The notes: generated by a model not told the origin, from the letters alone. Positions 1 through 9,813 are shown, counted from the stretch's first letter. The stretch: DNA of 64,000 nucleotides from Thermomonas aquatica (GCF_006337105.1 NZ_CP040871.1:1798001-1862000), one strand, 5' to 3'. Made by a program: numbers and translations.

Positions 1-619
1 ATTCGACGTTGTCGTTGAACGCCACCGCCGACGGCCAGAAGCGCACCTCGGTACCGCGCTTGTCCGACGGCTCCAGCTGCTTGAGCGGATACACCGGTTC
101 GCCGTGGCGGTATTCCTGCTGGTAGTGGTGGCCGTCGCGCCAGATGTCGAGCAACAGCTTCTCCGACAGCGCATTGACCACCGACACGCCGACGCCGTGC
201 AGGCCGCCGGACACCTTGTAACTGTTGTCGTCGAACTTGCCGCCGGCGTGCAGCACGGTCATCACCACCTCGGCAGCGGAGATGTCGCGGCCCTGCTTCT
301 CGCTTTCCTTGGCGTGCCGGCCGACCGGGATGCCGCGGCCGTTGTCCCAGACCGAGACCGAACCATCGTCGTGGATGGTCACCCGCACCGCATCGGCATG
401 CCCGGCCAGGGCTTCGTCCACGCCGTTGTCGACGACCTCGAACACCATGTGATGCAGGCCGGAACCGTCGTTGACGTTGCCGATGTACATGCCCGGGCGC
501 TTGCGGACGGCTTCCAGGCCTTCCAGCGCGGTGATGCTGTTGGCGTCGTAGTTGCCGGCGGTCTTGTTCGCAGCGGCGGATTCGGGCGCCTGGCCCGGGG
601 TGGACTCGTTGTTCGACAT
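1..619 (-). CDS. gyrB: DNA gyrase subunit B, N-terminal part (cut by window edge)
   Basis: GyrB is the ATPase subunit of DNA gyrase, which introduces negative supercoils. About 206 N-terminal residues are visible, starting at the ATG complementary to 617-619 ([14 protein letters not shown]). The GHKL ATP-binding fold is clear: the segment [10 protein letters not shown], then [11 protein letters not shown] with the Mg-binding Asn region, DNGRGIPV, and the ATP-lid stretch [15 protein letters not shown]. The rest lies beyond position 1. It follows recF in the conserved dnaA-dnaN-recF-gyrB order, all on the minus strand. The family assignment is certain; only the truncation by the window limits the entry. 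Confidence 0.95.
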   Translation of the reverse strand, partial: MSNNESTPGQAPESAAANKTAGNYDANSITALEGLEAVRKRPGMYIGNVNDGSGLHHMVFEVVDNGVDEALAGHADAVRVTIHDDGSVSVWDNGRGIPVGRHAKESEKQGRDISAAEVVMTVLHAGGKFDDNSYKVSGGLHGVGVSVVNALSEKLLLDIWRDGHHYQQEYRHGEPVYPLKQLEPSDKRGTEVRFWPSAVAFNDNVE

Positions 620-725
620 CGACGCGTTCGGCTCCCGCGGCACGCAGACAGGCGTCGATGCGCGCCGAGACACATTAGCTATAGGAACCCAGAGTATAGC
701 AATCGACGCCTGCAGGCGCCCGCGC

Positions 726-1829
726 CTAGGCGCATAGCCGCGCCACGCTCCCATGTTCCACGTGGAACATGGCCACCGGCAGATCCAGTTCCCGCAGGAC
801 CGCCGGCGGTTCGGTTCCGGTCACGAACACCTGCGCACCGCTGGCATGCAAGGCTTGCAGGACGCGGCGTTGATGAGGGCGATCGAGCTCGGACGCCAGG
901 TCATCCAGCTGCAGCACCGGCCAATGACCGTCCTGCCCGGCCAAGTATGCCGCCTGCGCCAGCAACAAGGCCAATGCGGCCAGTTTGGCCTGCCCGCGCG
1001 ACAGGCCGTCGCGCCCCGGCAAGTCGCGCAATTCCAGGCGCAGGTCGGCGCGATGCGGTCCGACCGAGGTGTGGCCTTGGACCAGATCGCGGTCGCGGGC
1101 CAACAGCAGGGCATCCGCAAGCGACAACTCCTGGCGTCGCCAGCCAGGCAGCAGTTCCAGCCGCGCACTGCCTGCCCCCGGCAGCAGGGCCGCGATCATC
1201 GCCTCGAGATGCGGCTGCAGCCGCGCGACATGGGCCTCGCGCTGCGCACAGAGGGCTTCACCGGCCTGCGCCAGCTCGTGTTCCCAAGCGTCCAGCTGCG
1301 CATCCACCCGGCGCTGCCGCAGCAAGGCATTGCGCTGCTTCAACGCGCGCGCGTGCCGGCGCCACTGCAGCAGGAAGTCGCCGCCACGATCCGCGCGTTC
1401 CACGTGGAACAGCCCCCAGTCCAGGTAACGCCGCCGACCTTCGCTGGATCCATCGATCAAGGCATGGCTGCCGGGTTCGAAACTGACCACCGCCAGCGCT
1501 TCGCACAGCTCGCCCAGGTGGCCGACGGCGGCGCCATCGAGGCGGGCATCCCAGTCGCCACCCGAGTGGCGCAAGCCCGCGCGATGCGCCGGGCCGGAAC
1601 CAGCCTGCCATTCGACATAGACGCTGAGCGCCTGCTCTCCCTGCCGGACCAGGCCATCGCGCACCCGGCCACGGAAGCTGCGCCCGTGCGCCAGCAGATG
1701 CAGGGCCTCCAGCAGGCTGGTCTTGCCGCTGCCGTTGTCGCCGGTCACCAGGTTGAAACCGGGCCGGGGTTCCAGCTCGGCCTCGGCGAAGCGACGGAAC
1801 GATTGCACGCGCAGGCGCTGGACGATCAT
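726..1829 (-). CDS. recF: DNA replication and repair protein RecF
   Basis: RecF is an SMC-like ABC ATPase that helps load RecA at gapped DNA. The 367-residue product starts [11 protein letters not shown]; an ATG 36 bp further upstream is possible, but the chosen start matches the family's usual beginning. The Walker A motif GDNGSGKT is at residues 30-37. The signature region ([13 protein letters not shown]) and Walker B/D-loop region ([11 protein letters not shown]) follow near the C-terminus. Two parS-like palindromes lie inside the coding sequence and are read as FHVE in the protein, one internal (LFHVER) and one in the last 15 residues (MFHVEH). The gene sits between dnaN and gyrB. Confidence 0.95.
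   Translation of the reverse strand: MIVQRLRVQSFRRFAEAELEPRPGFNLVTGDNGSGKTSLLEALHLLAHGRSFRGRVRDGLVRQGEQALSVYVEWQAGSGPAHRAGLRHSGGDWDARLDGAAVGHLGELCEALAVVSFEPGSHALIDGSSEGRRRYLDWGLFHVERADRGGDFLLQWRRHARALKQRNALLRQRRVDAQLDAWEHELAQAGEALCAQREAHVARLQPHLEAMIAALLPGAGSARLELLPGWRRQELSLADALLLARDRDLVQGHTSVGPHRADLRLELRDLPGRDGLSRGQAKLAALALLLAQAAYLAGQDGHWPVLQLDDLASELDRPHQRRVLQALHASGAQVFVTGTEPPAVLRELDLPVAMFHVEHGSVARLCA
754..769. promoter_or_regulatory. parS-like centromere site 1
   Basis: This is a perfect 16-bp palindrome, TGTTCCACGTGGAACA, extended to a 20-bp perfect palindrome over 752-771. It matches the chromosomal parS consensus bound by ParB. It lies within the last codons of recF, about 2.3 kb from the oriC-like region, where parS sites usually cluster. 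ParB binding is inferred. Confidence 0.85.
1396..1411. promoter_or_regulatory. parS-like centromere site 2
   Basis: The core GTTCCACGTGGAAC (1397-1410) is a perfect 14-bp palindrome. The flanking C and A make the 16-mer one base different from sites 1 and 3. It is inside recF coding sequence and is read as FHVE in the protein. ParB binding is inferred from the match to the parS consensus. Confidence 0.8.
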
Positions 1830-1895
1830 CGGGCGAATTCTGGGATGCCGCGCGCCAAACGGCAACGCCCGGCCGGAGCCGGGCGCTGGACCTCA

Positions 1896-1911
1896 TGTTC
1901 CACGTGGAACA
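1896..1911. promoter_or_regulatory. parS-like centromere site 3
   Basis: A perfect TGTTCCACGTGGAACA palindrome sits in the short dnaN-recF intergenic gap, 9 bp past the dnaN stop codon. Together with the two sites inside recF it makes three parS-like sites within 1.16 kb. Confidence 0.85.
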
Positions 1912-1920
1912 GCAACGCCG

Positions 1921-3021
1921 TCAGAGCCGCAGCGGCATCACCACGTGACGGGCATGCAGGCTGCTGGCGCCACGCACCAGCGCGGAGGAGTTGGCGTCGC
2001 GCAATTGCAGGACCACATGCTCGTCACGCAATGCGGAGAGTGCATCCAGCAGGTAATTGACGTTGAAGCCGATCGCCAGCGCATCCACATGGGTGTCGGC
2101 CTCGACCTCTTCCTGCGCCTCTTCCTGCTCCGGGTTGTGCGCGCTGATCCTGAGCTGGCCCGGCGATACCTCGACGCGCACGCCGCGGTACTTCTCGTTG
2201 GACAGGATCGAGGCGCGCTGCAGGGCGGCGCGCAGTACCTCGCGGTCGATCTTGACCTCGCGGTCGGCGCCGATCGGGATCACCGCTTCGTAATCCGGGA
2301 ACTTGCCGTCGATCAGCTTGCTGGTGAAGGTCACATCGTCGCGCTTGACCCGGATGTGGTTGCGGCCGAGTTCCAGTTCCAGGGTGCGATCGCCGCCTTC
2401 CAGCAGGCGCTGCAGTTCCTGCACGCCCTTGCGCGGGACGATGATCTGGCGCTTGCTGCCGCTGGGGCCGTCCAGCGCCGCCTCGCACAGGGCCAGGCGG
2501 TGGCCGTCGGTGGCGACGCAACGCAAGGTGGCGTCGCGCAGGTCGAACAGCAGGCCATTGAGGTAATAGCGCACGTCCTGCTGGGCCATCGCGAACGCGG
2601 TGCGTTCGATCAGTTCCTTGAGAGAGGCCTCCGGCACCGAAACATGCTCGGTGGCTTCGACTTCGTCCACCGAGGGGAAATCGTTGGCCGGGAGGCTGGC
2701 CAGGCTGAAGCGGCTGCGGCCGGCCTGCACCCCGACCTTGTCGCCGGTCTGGCTGATGGTGACCTTGCTGCCGTCGGGCAGGGCCCGCACGATTTCGAAC
2801 AGCTTGCGCGCCGGGATCGTGGTTTCGCCGTCCTGGGCGTCGTCCACCGCGGTACGCGCGACCATCTCCACTTCCAGATCGGTGCCGGTCAGCGAGAGCT
2901 GGCCATCGCGCACCTTGACCAGCAAGTTGGCCAGGACCGGCAAGGTCTGCCGGCGCTCGACGACATTGACCACTTGCGCAAGCGGCTTCAGCAGGACTTC
3001 GCGTTGCAGGGAGAACCGCAT
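1921..3021 (-). CDS. dnaN: DNA polymerase III beta subunit (sliding clamp)
   Basis: The beta clamp encircles DNA and tethers DNA polymerase III. The 366-residue product has the family's normal length. It starts MRFSLQREVLLKPLAQVVNVVERRQ, with the usual RRQTLPVLANLL segment, and ends MPLRL, the typical clamp C-terminus. It lies downstream of dnaA and upstream of recF. The 319-bp gap to dnaA holds the oriC-like sequence. Confidence 0.97.
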   Translation of the reverse strand: MRFSLQREVLLKPLAQVVNVVERRQTLPVLANLLVKVRDGQLSLTGTDLEVEMVARTAVDDAQDGETTIPARKLFEIVRALPDGSKVTISQTGDKVGVQAGRSRFSLASLPANDFPSVDEVEATEHVSVPEASLKELIERTAFAMAQQDVRYYLNGLLFDLRDATLRCVATDGHRLALCEAALDGPSGSKRQIIVPRKGVQELQRLLEGGDRTLELELGRNHIRVKRDDVTFTSKLIDGKFPDYEAVIPIGADREVKIDREVLRAALQRASILSNEKYRGVRVEVSPGQLRISAHNPEQEEAQEEVEADTHVDALAIGFNVNYLLDALSALRDEHVVLQLRDANSSALVRGASSLHARHVVMPLRL

Positions 3022-3082
3022 GTTGACCCCTAAGTTCCGATGCGTGGAGGCCGGTCTGGGCGTGCTGTCCGGCTCTTGAAGA

Positions 3083-3260
3083 AATGGATAAATCTAAAAA
3101 CCTGGTGGAGATAGTGCCGCCGAAAACGCGGGAAAACACACTCAAATACTTGTTTTCAAACGATTTTATTCAAATGAAAGCGCGTGGAAAACTGTCCTGC
3201 AGCTTGCGGATAACGTGTGGATAACTGCGGCGGCCGATCCAGCTTGCGGTGTTATCCACA
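3083..3260. other. Candidate chromosomal origin (oriC) between dnaN and dnaA
   Basis: The 3022-3340 gap has no gene. It holds an AT-rich stretch (about 3083-3180) in an otherwise GC-rich window, a plausible unwinding element. Next to it are two perfect DnaA boxes: TTATCCACA on the plus strand at 3252-3260 and its complement TGTGGATAA at 3216-3224. A one-mismatch box, TGCGGATAA, is at 3205-3213, and a weaker one overlaps 3083-3091. The arrangement beside dnaA is typical of oriC. That replication starts here is inferred; the dnaA-rpmH gap has one further box. Confidence 0.75.
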
Positions 3261-3340
3261 GCTTGTCCCGTGGTCATTCACCGAGTTTGCGGATCGGCTT
3301 TGCCGTGGTTCCCCTGGTCGCGCGGAAACGATGGAACCCA

Positions 3341-4669
3341 TCATTCGCTCAACTTCCGGATCAGCTTCTCCCAGTCCTCGTGCAGCTTGCCGTCGCTCTC
3401 CATCAGGTGGCGGATCTGGCGGCAGGCATGCAGCACGGTGGTGTGGTCGCGGCCATCGAACGCATCGCCGATTTCCGGCAGGCTGTGTTCGGTCAGTTCC
3501 TTGGCCAGGGCCATCGCCATCTGCCGCGGACGGGCCAGCGAGCGGGTCCGTTTCTTCCCCAGCATCTCCCTCAATTGCAGGCCGTAGTAGTCTGCCACGA
3601 CCTTCTGGATGTTGGCGATGCTGATCGCCTGCTGCTGCGCGCGGAGCAGGTCGCGCAGGGTTTCCTGGGCGAATTCCAGGCTCAGCGCGCGGCCGGCGAA
3701 ACCGGCTTCGGCGACCAGCTTGTTGATCGCGCCCTCCAGTTCGCGCACGTTGCTGCGCATCTTCTTGGCGATCAGCTGGGCGACGTCGGCCGGGACCTCG
3801 GTGCCGCGCTCGCGCGCCTTGGCCAGCACGATCTGCGCGCGGGTCTCGAAGTCGGGCGGGTCGATCGCCACCGACAGGCCCCAGCCCAGCCGCGATTTCA
3901 GCCGCGGCTCCAGGCCTTCCACTTCGCGCGGGTAGCGGTCGCAGGTCAGGATGATCTGCTGGCGGCCGTCGAACAGCGCGTTGAAGGTATGGAAGAACTC
4001 CTCCTGGGTACGGTCCTTGCCGGCGAAGAACTGGATGTCGTCGATCAGCAGGGCGTCGATGCCCTGGAACTGGCGCTTGAACGCCTCCATGCCGCCGCTG
4101 GTCTTGTCGTACAGGGCCTTGGTGAAGGCGTTCATGAACTGCTCGGAACGCAGGTACATGACCCTGGCCGCCGGGTTGGCGACACGCATCTGGTTGCCGG
4201 CGGCGAACATCAGGTGGGTCTTGCCGAGGCCGGTGCCGCCGTACAGCAGCAATGGATTGTGGGCGCGGTCGCCGGGCTTGAGCGCGGCCTGCCAGGCGGC
4301 GGCGCGGCCGAGCTGGTTGCTGCGGCCCTCGACGAAATTGTCGAAGGTGTAGTGGGTATCGAGATTGCCCTGGAACGCCTCGGCCGGGTTTGCCGGGCGT
4401 GCGGCGGCGGCGGTGCTGCCGGCGACCGGCTCGACCCGGCGCAGGGTGCCGATGTCCAGGCTGACCTCGGCTTCGCCGAAATGCGCGGCCAGCTCGCGGA
4501 TGCGCGGCAGGTAATGGCTGCGCACTTCCTCCATCACGAAGGCGTTCGGCGCATACAGCACCAGCTGGCGGTCGCGACGATCGGCCTGCAGCGGCTTCAG
4601 CCAGGTGCGGACATCCTCCAGCGGCAGTTCGGCTTCGAGGCGTTGCAGGCAGCGGGGCCAGACTTCCAT
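3341..4669 (-). CDS. dnaA: Chromosomal replication initiator protein DnaA
   Basis: DnaA is the AAA+ initiator that binds DnaA boxes and melts oriC. I chose the start giving [16 protein letters not shown] (442 aa), the usual beginning in xanthomonads; the frame runs 24 codons further upstream without family-like sequence. Domain I is residues 1 to about 80, followed by an Ala/Pro-rich linker (domain II). The AAA+ core has Walker A ([10 protein letters not shown]) and Walker B (LLIDDIQFF), and domain IV ends with [16 protein letters not shown], the DNA-binding signature. A DnaA box 61 bp upstream of the start suggests autoregulation. Confidence 0.97.
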   Translation of the reverse strand: MEVWPRCLQRLEAELPLEDVRTWLKPLQADRRDRQLVLYAPNAFVMEEVRSHYLPRIRELAAHFGEAEVSLDIGTLRRVEPVAGSTAAAARPANPAEAFQGNLDTHYTFDNFVEGRSNQLGRAAAWQAALKPGDRAHNPLLLYGGTGLGKTHLMFAAGNQMRVANPAARVMYLRSEQFMNAFTKALYDKTSGGMEAFKRQFQGIDALLIDDIQFFAGKDRTQEEFFHTFNALFDGRQQIILTCDRYPREVEGLEPRLKSRLGWGLSVAIDPPDFETRAQIVLAKARERGTEVPADVAQLIAKKMRSNVRELEGAINKLVAEAGFAGRALSLEFAQETLRDLLRAQQQAISIANIQKVVADYYGLQLREMLGKKRTRSLARPRQMAMALAKELTEHSLPEIGDAFDGRDHTTVLHACRQIRHLMESDGKLHEDWEKLIRKLSE

Positions 4670-4729
4670 GGCAGGCGGATACTCTCGGACGGGCGCGATC
4701 GACGGGGCCACCGGCGCCGACCGGCCGCC

Positions 4730-4738
4730 TGTGGATAA
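4730..4738 (-). promoter_or_regulatory. DnaA box upstream of dnaA
   Basis: TGTGGATAA on the plus strand is a perfect complement of the TTATCCACA consensus. It sits in the dnaA-rpmH gap 61 bp before the dnaA start. This fits DnaA autorepression or a secondary origin element. Confidence 0.7.
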
Positions 4739-4829
4739 CATCGGGGACGCGGCAGCGTATCACCGCCCTCGACAGGCGACCATCATTGCCGGAGGCGGAC
4801 GTCCGGATGTTTCATCGCAACGGGGGCGC

Positions 4830-4858
4830 TTGACCGGAAATCCTTTAGCCGCTATGCT
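4830..4858 (+). promoter_or_regulatory. Sigma-70 promoter of rpmH
   Basis: A -35 TTGACC (4830-4835) and a -10 TATGCT (4853-4858) are separated by exactly 17 bp. They lie 37 bp ahead of the rpmH ATG and would drive the rpmH-rnpA-yidC group. Confidence 0.75.
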
Positions 4859-4894
4859 TCCGAATCTTTTCCGCCGTAAATACGCAGGCCAGCC

Positions 4895-5035
4895 ATGGCG
4901 ACCAAGCGCACCTACCAACCCAGCAACTTGAAGCGCAAGCGCGATCACGGTTTCCGTGCCCGCATGGCGACCGCCGATGGCCGCAAGATCCTCGCGCGCC
5001 GTCGTGCGAAGGGCCGCAGCCGCCTGACCGTCTGA
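4895..5035 (+). CDS. rpmH: 50S ribosomal protein L34
   Basis: L34 is a small, very basic protein of the large ribosomal subunit. The 46-residue reading frame starts [20 protein letters not shown] and continues with [20 protein letters not shown], the invariant L34 pattern. It ends SRLTV, and the length is normal. It has a strong sigma-70 promoter and lies divergent from dnaA, followed by rnpA after a short gap. Confidence 0.97.
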   Translation: MATKRTYQPSNLKRKRDHGFRARMATADGRKILARRRAKGRSRLTV

Positions 5036-5090
5036 CCCGCGTCCGGCCGTGGCGCCGGATCCGCGCGTGAGCTCCAAGTCGCAAACTTCG

Positions 5091-5555
5091 ATGCCGGCGT
5101 CCGTCCAGGATGCCGGCATCGGCGTGTCCGCGCGCATGCGATTCCCGCCGTCGGCGCGGGTGCGCGCGAAGGTCGAGTTCGACCGCGTGTTCGAGGCCGG
5201 CAAGCGCACCGCGGCTCCGATGCTGGCACTGCACCGCCTCGATGACGGCATGCCGCCGCGGCTGGGGCTGGCGGTCTCGCGCAAGGTCGACCCGCATGCG
5301 ATCGGCCGCAACCGCATCAAGCGGGTGCTGCGCGACGCGTTCCGCCACCTGCGCGGCGAGTTGGCCGACGGCGCCTACGTGGTCGTGGCCCGCCCGGCCG
5401 CGGCGCATGCGGACAATGCGGCCCTGCGCAGCGCCTTCCGGCAGGTTCTGCAGCGCGCCGGCGCGTTGCCCGCGCCAGCGGCGGCCGGCACAATGCGCGC
5501 GGCTTGCCCGCCATCCCCCTCGTCCCCATCCATGCCGGATGCCTGCTCGCCATGA
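5091..5555 (+). CDS. rnpA: Ribonuclease P protein component
   Basis: RnpA is the protein subunit of RNase P, which processes tRNA 5' ends. The core is clear: VRAKVEFDRVFEAGKR, RLGLAVSRKV, then the RNP-like signature GRNRIKRVLRDAFR, and YVVVARPAA. The start is uncertain: GTG at 5049, ATG at 5091 (used here, 154 aa) and ATG at 5136 (139 aa) are all in frame, and none has a convincing ribosome-binding site. The Pro/Ser-rich tail runs nearly to yidC. The yidD gene often found between rnpA and yidC is not visible here. Confidence 0.9.
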   Translation: MPASVQDAGIGVSARMRFPPSARVRAKVEFDRVFEAGKRTAAPMLALHRLDDGMPPRLGLAVSRKVDPHAIGRNRIKRVLRDAFRHLRGELADGAYVVVARPAAAHADNAALRSAFRQVLQRAGALPAPAAAGTMRAACPPSPSSPSMPDACSP

Positions 5556-5598
5556 GCTTGCTCCCGAACACGCATTTCCGGTTGAGACCGCCTGTCCA

Positions 5599-7239
5599 AT
5601 GACCCAGACCCGTACTTTCCTGTTGTTCGCCTGGTTGATGGTGGCGGCCCTGTTGTGGATGGAGTGGAACAAGGAGCGGCAGCCGCAGGCGGACGCCGCC
5701 CCGGCGACCACGCAAGCGGCGGTGCCCTCGGCGAGCGGGGCGGTGCCGACCGCGACCGTGCCGGGGAGCGCGCCGTCGCCGATGGCCAGCGCCGCGCCCG
5801 CCGCCGCCGCGCCGAGCGTGCAGCTGAAGAACGACGTGCTCGCCCTGCAGCTGGACGGCCGCAGCATCACCGGCGCGCAATTGCTCAAGTATCCGCAGAC
5901 CCGCGCCGCCGGCAGCCCGCCGGTGGTGCTGTTCGATGCCGATCCGTCGCGTTACTTCGTCGCGCGCAGCGGCTGGGTGGCGGCCAACGGCGGCGAAGTC
6001 GCTTTGCAGGCCGAGGCCGGCGCGCACGACGCGGTGCTCGCCGCCGGCGCCGCCGAGGTCAGCCAGCGCTTCATCGCCACCACCGCCGAAGGCCTGCAGC
6101 TGCGCCGCACCTACACCCTGGCGCGCGGCAGCTATGCGCTGAAGGTGCGCGACGAGCTGGTCAATGCCGGCGCCGCGCCCTGGTCGGGCCAGGTCGACCG
6201 CCAGCTGTTGCGCAACCCGCCGGTGGCCAAGCGCGGCATGACCAATCCGGAAGCCTTCAGCCTGAGCGGCGCGGCGTGGTGGAGCCCGGAAGACAAGTAC
6301 AAGAAGCGCAAGTACACCAATTTCGTCGATGACGGTCCGCTCGACCAGCAGGTGACGGGCGGCTGGATCGCGCTCTCGCAGCATTATTTCCTGACCGCCT
6401 GGGTGCCGCCGAAGAACCAACCCGAGCTGTATTCGCTGGGCGTGCAGGGGGCGATCCATTCGATCGCCGCGCGCGGGGAGAAGATCAACCTGGCGCCCGG
6501 CCAGCGTTATGTCAGCGACGCCATCCTCTGGGTTGGCCCGAAGCTGGCCGAACAGCTGGAACCGACCGCGCCCGGCCTCGAGCGCGCGATGGACTACGGC
6601 TATTTCACCGTGCTGTCGCAGCCGATCCACTGGCTGCTGACCAAGCTGCACAAGATCACCCGCAACTGGGGCTGGGCGATCGTGCTGCTGGTGGTGCTGA
6701 TCAAGTCGCTGCTCTATCCGCTGTCCGCCGCGCAGTACAAGTCGATGGCGAAGATGCGCAGGTTCCAGCCGCGCATCGAGCAGCTCAAGGAACGCTACGG
6801 CGACGACAAGCAGAAGTTCCAGATGGCGATGCTGGAGCTGTACAAGAAGGAGAAGATCAACCCGGCCGGCGGCTGCCTGCCGATCCTGATCCAGATGCCG
6901 GTGTTCCTGGCCCTGTACTACGTGCTGCTGGAAGCGGTGGAATTGCGCCAGGCGCCGTGGATCATGGGCTGGGTCAACGACCTCACCGCGCGCGATCCGT
7001 TCTTCATCCTGCCGGTGCTCAACGCCGGGATCATGTTCCTCACGCAGAAGATGACGCCGATGGTCGGCATGGATCCGATGCAGAAGAAGATGATGCAGAT
7101 GATGCCGCTGGTGATGGGCGTGATGTTCGCCTTCTTCCCCGCCGGCCTGGTGCTGTACTGGGTGACCAACGGCGCGCTGGGCATGCTCCAGCAGTGGTGG
7201 AACACCAAGCGCTACGCGGACGCGCCGGCGAAGGCCTGA
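5599..7239 (+). CDS. yidC: Membrane protein insertase YidC
   Basis: YidC inserts and folds inner-membrane proteins, alone or with SecYEG. The 546-residue product starts [20 protein letters not shown], with a first membrane segment at about residues 5-22. A low-complexity Ala/Pro linker and a large periplasmic domain (about 75-340) follow. The conserved Oxa1-type core holds the remaining membrane segments, including [20 protein letters not shown] and a conserved basic loop with [12 protein letters not shown]. The length is typical for Gram-negative YidC. A strong hairpin separates it from mnmE. Confidence 0.97.
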   Translation: MTQTRTFLLFAWLMVAALLWMEWNKERQPQADAAPATTQAAVPSASGAVPTATVPGSAPSPMASAAPAAAAPSVQLKNDVLALQLDGRSITGAQLLKYPQTRAAGSPPVVLFDADPSRYFVARSGWVAANGGEVALQAEAGAHDAVLAAGAAEVSQRFIATTAEGLQLRRTYTLARGSYALKVRDELVNAGAAPWSGQVDRQLLRNPPVAKRGMTNPEAFSLSGAAWWSPEDKYKKRKYTNFVDDGPLDQQVTGGWIALSQHYFLTAWVPPKNQPELYSLGVQGAIHSIAARGEKINLAPGQRYVSDAILWVGPKLAEQLEPTAPGLERAMDYGYFTVLSQPIHWLLTKLHKITRNWGWAIVLLVVLIKSLLYPLSAAQYKSMAKMRRFQPRIEQLKERYGDDKQKFQMAMLELYKKEKINPAGGCLPILIQMPVFLALYYVLLEAVELRQAPWIMGWVNDLTARDPFFILPVLNAGIMFLTQKMTPMVGMDPMQKKMMQMMPLVMGVMFAFFPAGLVLYWVTNGALGMLQQWWNTKRYADAPAKA

Positions 7240-7253
7240 CCGCGCGCGCGCCG

Positions 7254-7283
7254 GACGAAGCCCGCCGCCCGGCGGGCTTCGTC
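7254..7283. terminator. Hairpin between yidC and mnmE
   Basis: Perfect 14-bp arms (GACGAAGCCCGCCG and its complement) are separated by 2 bases just after the yidC stop and followed by GTTTCC. The T-run is weak, so it may be an attenuator or RNA-stabilising hairpin. Confidence 0.55.
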
Positions 7284-7318
7284 GTTTCCGGGCCGGGACT
7301 TTCTGCAATCATCCGCGC

Positions 7319-8656
7319 ATGACCGCCGCCGCCGACACCATCGTCGCGATCGCCACCGCCGCGGGCGCCGGCGGGGTCGGCATCGTGCGCCTGTCCGGGC
7401 CGCGGGCCAGGGCGATCGCCGAAACCGTCGGCGGGAAAACGCTAGCCCCGCGCACTGCGCGCTACGCGACCTTCCGCGATGCCGACGGCGAGACCATCGA
7501 CGACGGCATCGCGCTGTACTTCAAGGCGCCCGCCAGCTTCACCGGCGAGGACGTGGTCGAACTGCAGGCGCATGGCAGCCCGGTGCTGTTGCGCCAGCTG
7601 GTGGCGCGCGCGATCGCGCTGGGTGCGCGCCAGGCACGGCCGGGCGAGTTCAGCGAGCGGGCCTTCCTCAACGGCAAGCTCGACCTGGCCCAGGCCGAGG
7701 CGATCGCCGACCTGGTCGCCGCCGCCGATGCGCAGGCCGCGCGCGCGGCGCGGCGTTCGCTGGACGGCGTGTTCTCGCAGCGCGTCGACGCGCTGATGGC
7801 GGCCGTGCTCGCGATCCGCGTGCATGTCGAAGCCGCGATCGATTTCGCCGACGAACCGCTGGACACGCTGGGTGGCCGGGCGCTGCGCGAACGGCTGGAT
7901 GCCGCGATCGGACAGCTCGCGGGCCTGCAGGGCGAAGCCGAACGCGGGCGCAGGCTGCGCGACGGCCTGCACGTGGTGCTGCTCGGCCCGCCGAACGCCG
8001 GCAAGAGCTCGCTGCTCAACGCGCTCGCCGGCAGCGAACGCGCCATCGTCACCGACCTGGCCGGCACCACCCGCGACCTGTTGCGCGAGACCATCCGCAT
8101 CGACGGGGTGGAACTGACCCTGGTCGATACCGCGGGCCTGCGCGAGGCCGGCGATGCGATCGAGGCCGAAGGCATCCGTCGCGCGCGCAGCGAGGTCGCG
8201 CGCGCCGACCTGGCGCTGGTGGTGCTGGATGCGCGCGATCCGGAGGCCGGGCGCGCCGCGGTGGCCGACGGGATCGCCGGGGTGCCGCGGGTGCTGTGGC
8301 TGCACAACAAGGCCGACTTGCTGGCGGCAGCGCCGGACGCCGGCGGGATCGAGCAGGTGCGGGTTTCGGCGAAGACCGGCCTTGGCCTGGACGAATTGCA
8401 CCGTCGCCTGCTGGCGCTGTCCGGCGCGGGCGATGCCGGCGAGGGTGCGTTCAGCGCGCGTGCGCGGCATGTGCAGGCATTGGCGCGTGCCGCCGGGCAA
8501 CTGCAGGCGGCGCGCGCGGAACTGGCCCGCGAACGGCTGGAACTCGCCGCGGAAGCACTGGCGCTGGCGCATTCAGCGCTGGGCGAAATCGGCGGCCGGC
8601 TGAGTGCCGACGGCCTACTGGGTCACATTTTCAGCAGTTTCTGCATCGGTAAATAG
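7319..8656 (+). CDS. mnmE: tRNA uridine-5-carboxymethylaminomethyl(34) synthesis GTPase MnmE
   Basis: MnmE works with MnmG to modify the wobble uridine (U34) of some tRNAs. The 445-residue protein has the N-terminal folate-binding TrmE domain ([20 protein letters not shown]). The helical domain is interrupted by a G domain: GPPNAGKSS near residue 222, [16 protein letters not shown] and NKAD. The essential C-terminal motif FCIGK is intact. Its partner mnmG is in the same window at 54.7 kb rather than adjacent. Confidence 0.97.
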   Translation: MTAAADTIVAIATAAGAGGVGIVRLSGPRARAIAETVGGKTLAPRTARYATFRDADGETIDDGIALYFKAPASFTGEDVVELQAHGSPVLLRQLVARAIALGARQARPGEFSERAFLNGKLDLAQAEAIADLVAAADAQAARAARRSLDGVFSQRVDALMAAVLAIRVHVEAAIDFADEPLDTLGGRALRERLDAAIGQLAGLQGEAERGRRLRDGLHVVLLGPPNAGKSSLLNALAGSERAIVTDLAGTTRDLLRETIRIDGVELTLVDTAGLREAGDAIEAEGIRRARSEVARADLALVVLDARDPEAGRAAVADGIAGVPRVLWLHNKADLLAAAPDAGGIEQVRVSAKTGLGLDELHRRLLALSGAGDAGEGAFSARARHVQALARAAGQLQAARAELARERLELAAEALALAHSALGEIGGRLSADGLLGHIFSSFCIGK

Positions 8657-8743
8657 GCCGGATCCTTCACTTCCGCTTGACAAATCGCCGCCGCTGTCGC
8701 GTGCTATCGGCGGGTGCCTTTGCATCAAATGGGGATTTGAATC

Positions 8744-9793
8744 ATGTCTGCTATCAACAACATGCGTCGGGGCCTTGCGCCGCTGGCGCTTGCCGTGGCG
8801 GTGGCGTGCGCGCTGGGCGCATGCAAGAAGGACGAGGCCGCCGCGGATGCGGGCCCGGCCGCCGCGCAACAGGCGCCGGCACCGACGCCGGAATCGGTGG
8901 TGTCGGCCACGGTGACGGCGATGAGTCCGGACCAGCTGCGCACCGAGGCGTCCAAGGCCTACGGCGAGAACCGCCTGTACGCACCGGCGGGCAACAACGC
9001 GATGGAGTACTACCTCGCCCTGCGCGACAAGCAGCCGGCCGATGCCGGCGCGTCCAGCGCCTTGACCGACCTGCTACCGATGACGGTGATCGCGACCGAG
9101 CAGGGCATCGCCCGCGAGGATTTCGCCGACGCCAAGCGCCTGGCCGCGCTGATCGAGAAGGCCGATGGCCAGCACCCGGCGCTGTCGCGCCTGAAGGCGG
9201 CCATCGCCAGCAGCGAGACGGCGGCGCTGGCGCGCGCGGAAAACCAGAAGCTGACCGCCGAGGAAGAGGCCAAGCGCCAGGAAGAACTGGCGAAGAAGCG
9301 CGAGGAAGACCAGAAGAAGCAGCAGGAAGCCGCCAAGCAGCAACTGGCCCAGCAGACGCCCGCGCAGCCGACCCCGGCGCAACAGACGGCCGCCGCGGCC
9401 GAAGCCGAGCGCCAGCGCGCCGCCGCGGCCGAAGCCGAACGCCAGCGCCAGGCCGCCGCCGCCGCCGAGCAGCAGCGCCAGCAGCAGGCCGCCGCGCAGC
9501 CGGCGGCACCGGCGCCGGCGCGTGCGGCCTCGAGCGAGTTGCGCGCGATCAGCAACCCGGGCCCGCGGTATCCGCAGGCCGCGCAACGCGCCGGCGCAGC
9601 CGGGTCGGTGCAGGTCGAATTCACGGTCAATTCGGACGGCAGCGTCGGCAACGTGCGTGCGGTCAGCAGCGACGGTCCGCGCCAGTTCCAGCGCGAGTTC
9701 GAGCGCGAAGCGCTGGCCGCGGTGAAGCGCTGGCGCTTCCAGCCGGTGGCCGAGGCGACCACGACCCGCCGCACCATCGCGTTCCAGCAATAA
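8744..9793 (+). CDS. Lipoprotein with a C-terminal TonB domain
   Basis: The 349-residue product begins with a lipoprotein signal (residues 1 to about 27, lipobox LGAC with Lys at +2). About 130 residues with helical character follow, then a long Glu/Lys/Gln/Ala-rich coiled-coil and low-complexity section (about 165-265). It ends in a TonB C-terminal domain (PGPRYPQAAQRAGAAGSVQV, then WRFQPV near the end). Classic TonB is anchored in the inner membrane by an uncleaved N-terminal helix; here a lipid anchor replaces it. A possible -35 (TTGACA, 8677-8682) precedes the gene without a clear -10. TonB-dependent transport is inferred, not shown. Confidence 0.75.
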   Translation: MSAINNMRRGLAPLALAVAVACALGACKKDEAAADAGPAAAQQAPAPTPESVVSATVTAMSPDQLRTEASKAYGENRLYAPAGNNAMEYYLALRDKQPADAGASSALTDLLPMTVIATEQGIAREDFADAKRLAALIEKADGQHPALSRLKAAIASSETAALARAENQKLTAEEEAKRQEELAKKREEDQKKQQEAAKQQLAQQTPAQPTPAQQTAAAAEAERQRAAAAEAERQRQAAAAAEQQRQQQAAAQPAAPAPARAASSELRAISNPGPRYPQAAQRAGAAGSVQVEFTVNSDGSVGNVRAVSSDGPRQFQREFEREALAAVKRWRFQPVAEATTTRRTIAFQQ

Positions 9794-9813
9794 GCGGCGG
9801 CGACGCGGTCATG

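Noticed and set aside
5536..5598. A yidD gene between rnpA and yidC
   Set aside because: The gap is too short and no Cys-rich YidD motif is seen in any frame.
8677..8707. A sigma-70 promoter before the TonB-domain lipoprotein
   Set aside because: TTGACA is perfect, but no acceptable -10 occurs at 16-18 bp; the nearest match (TGCTAT, 19 bp away) is weak.
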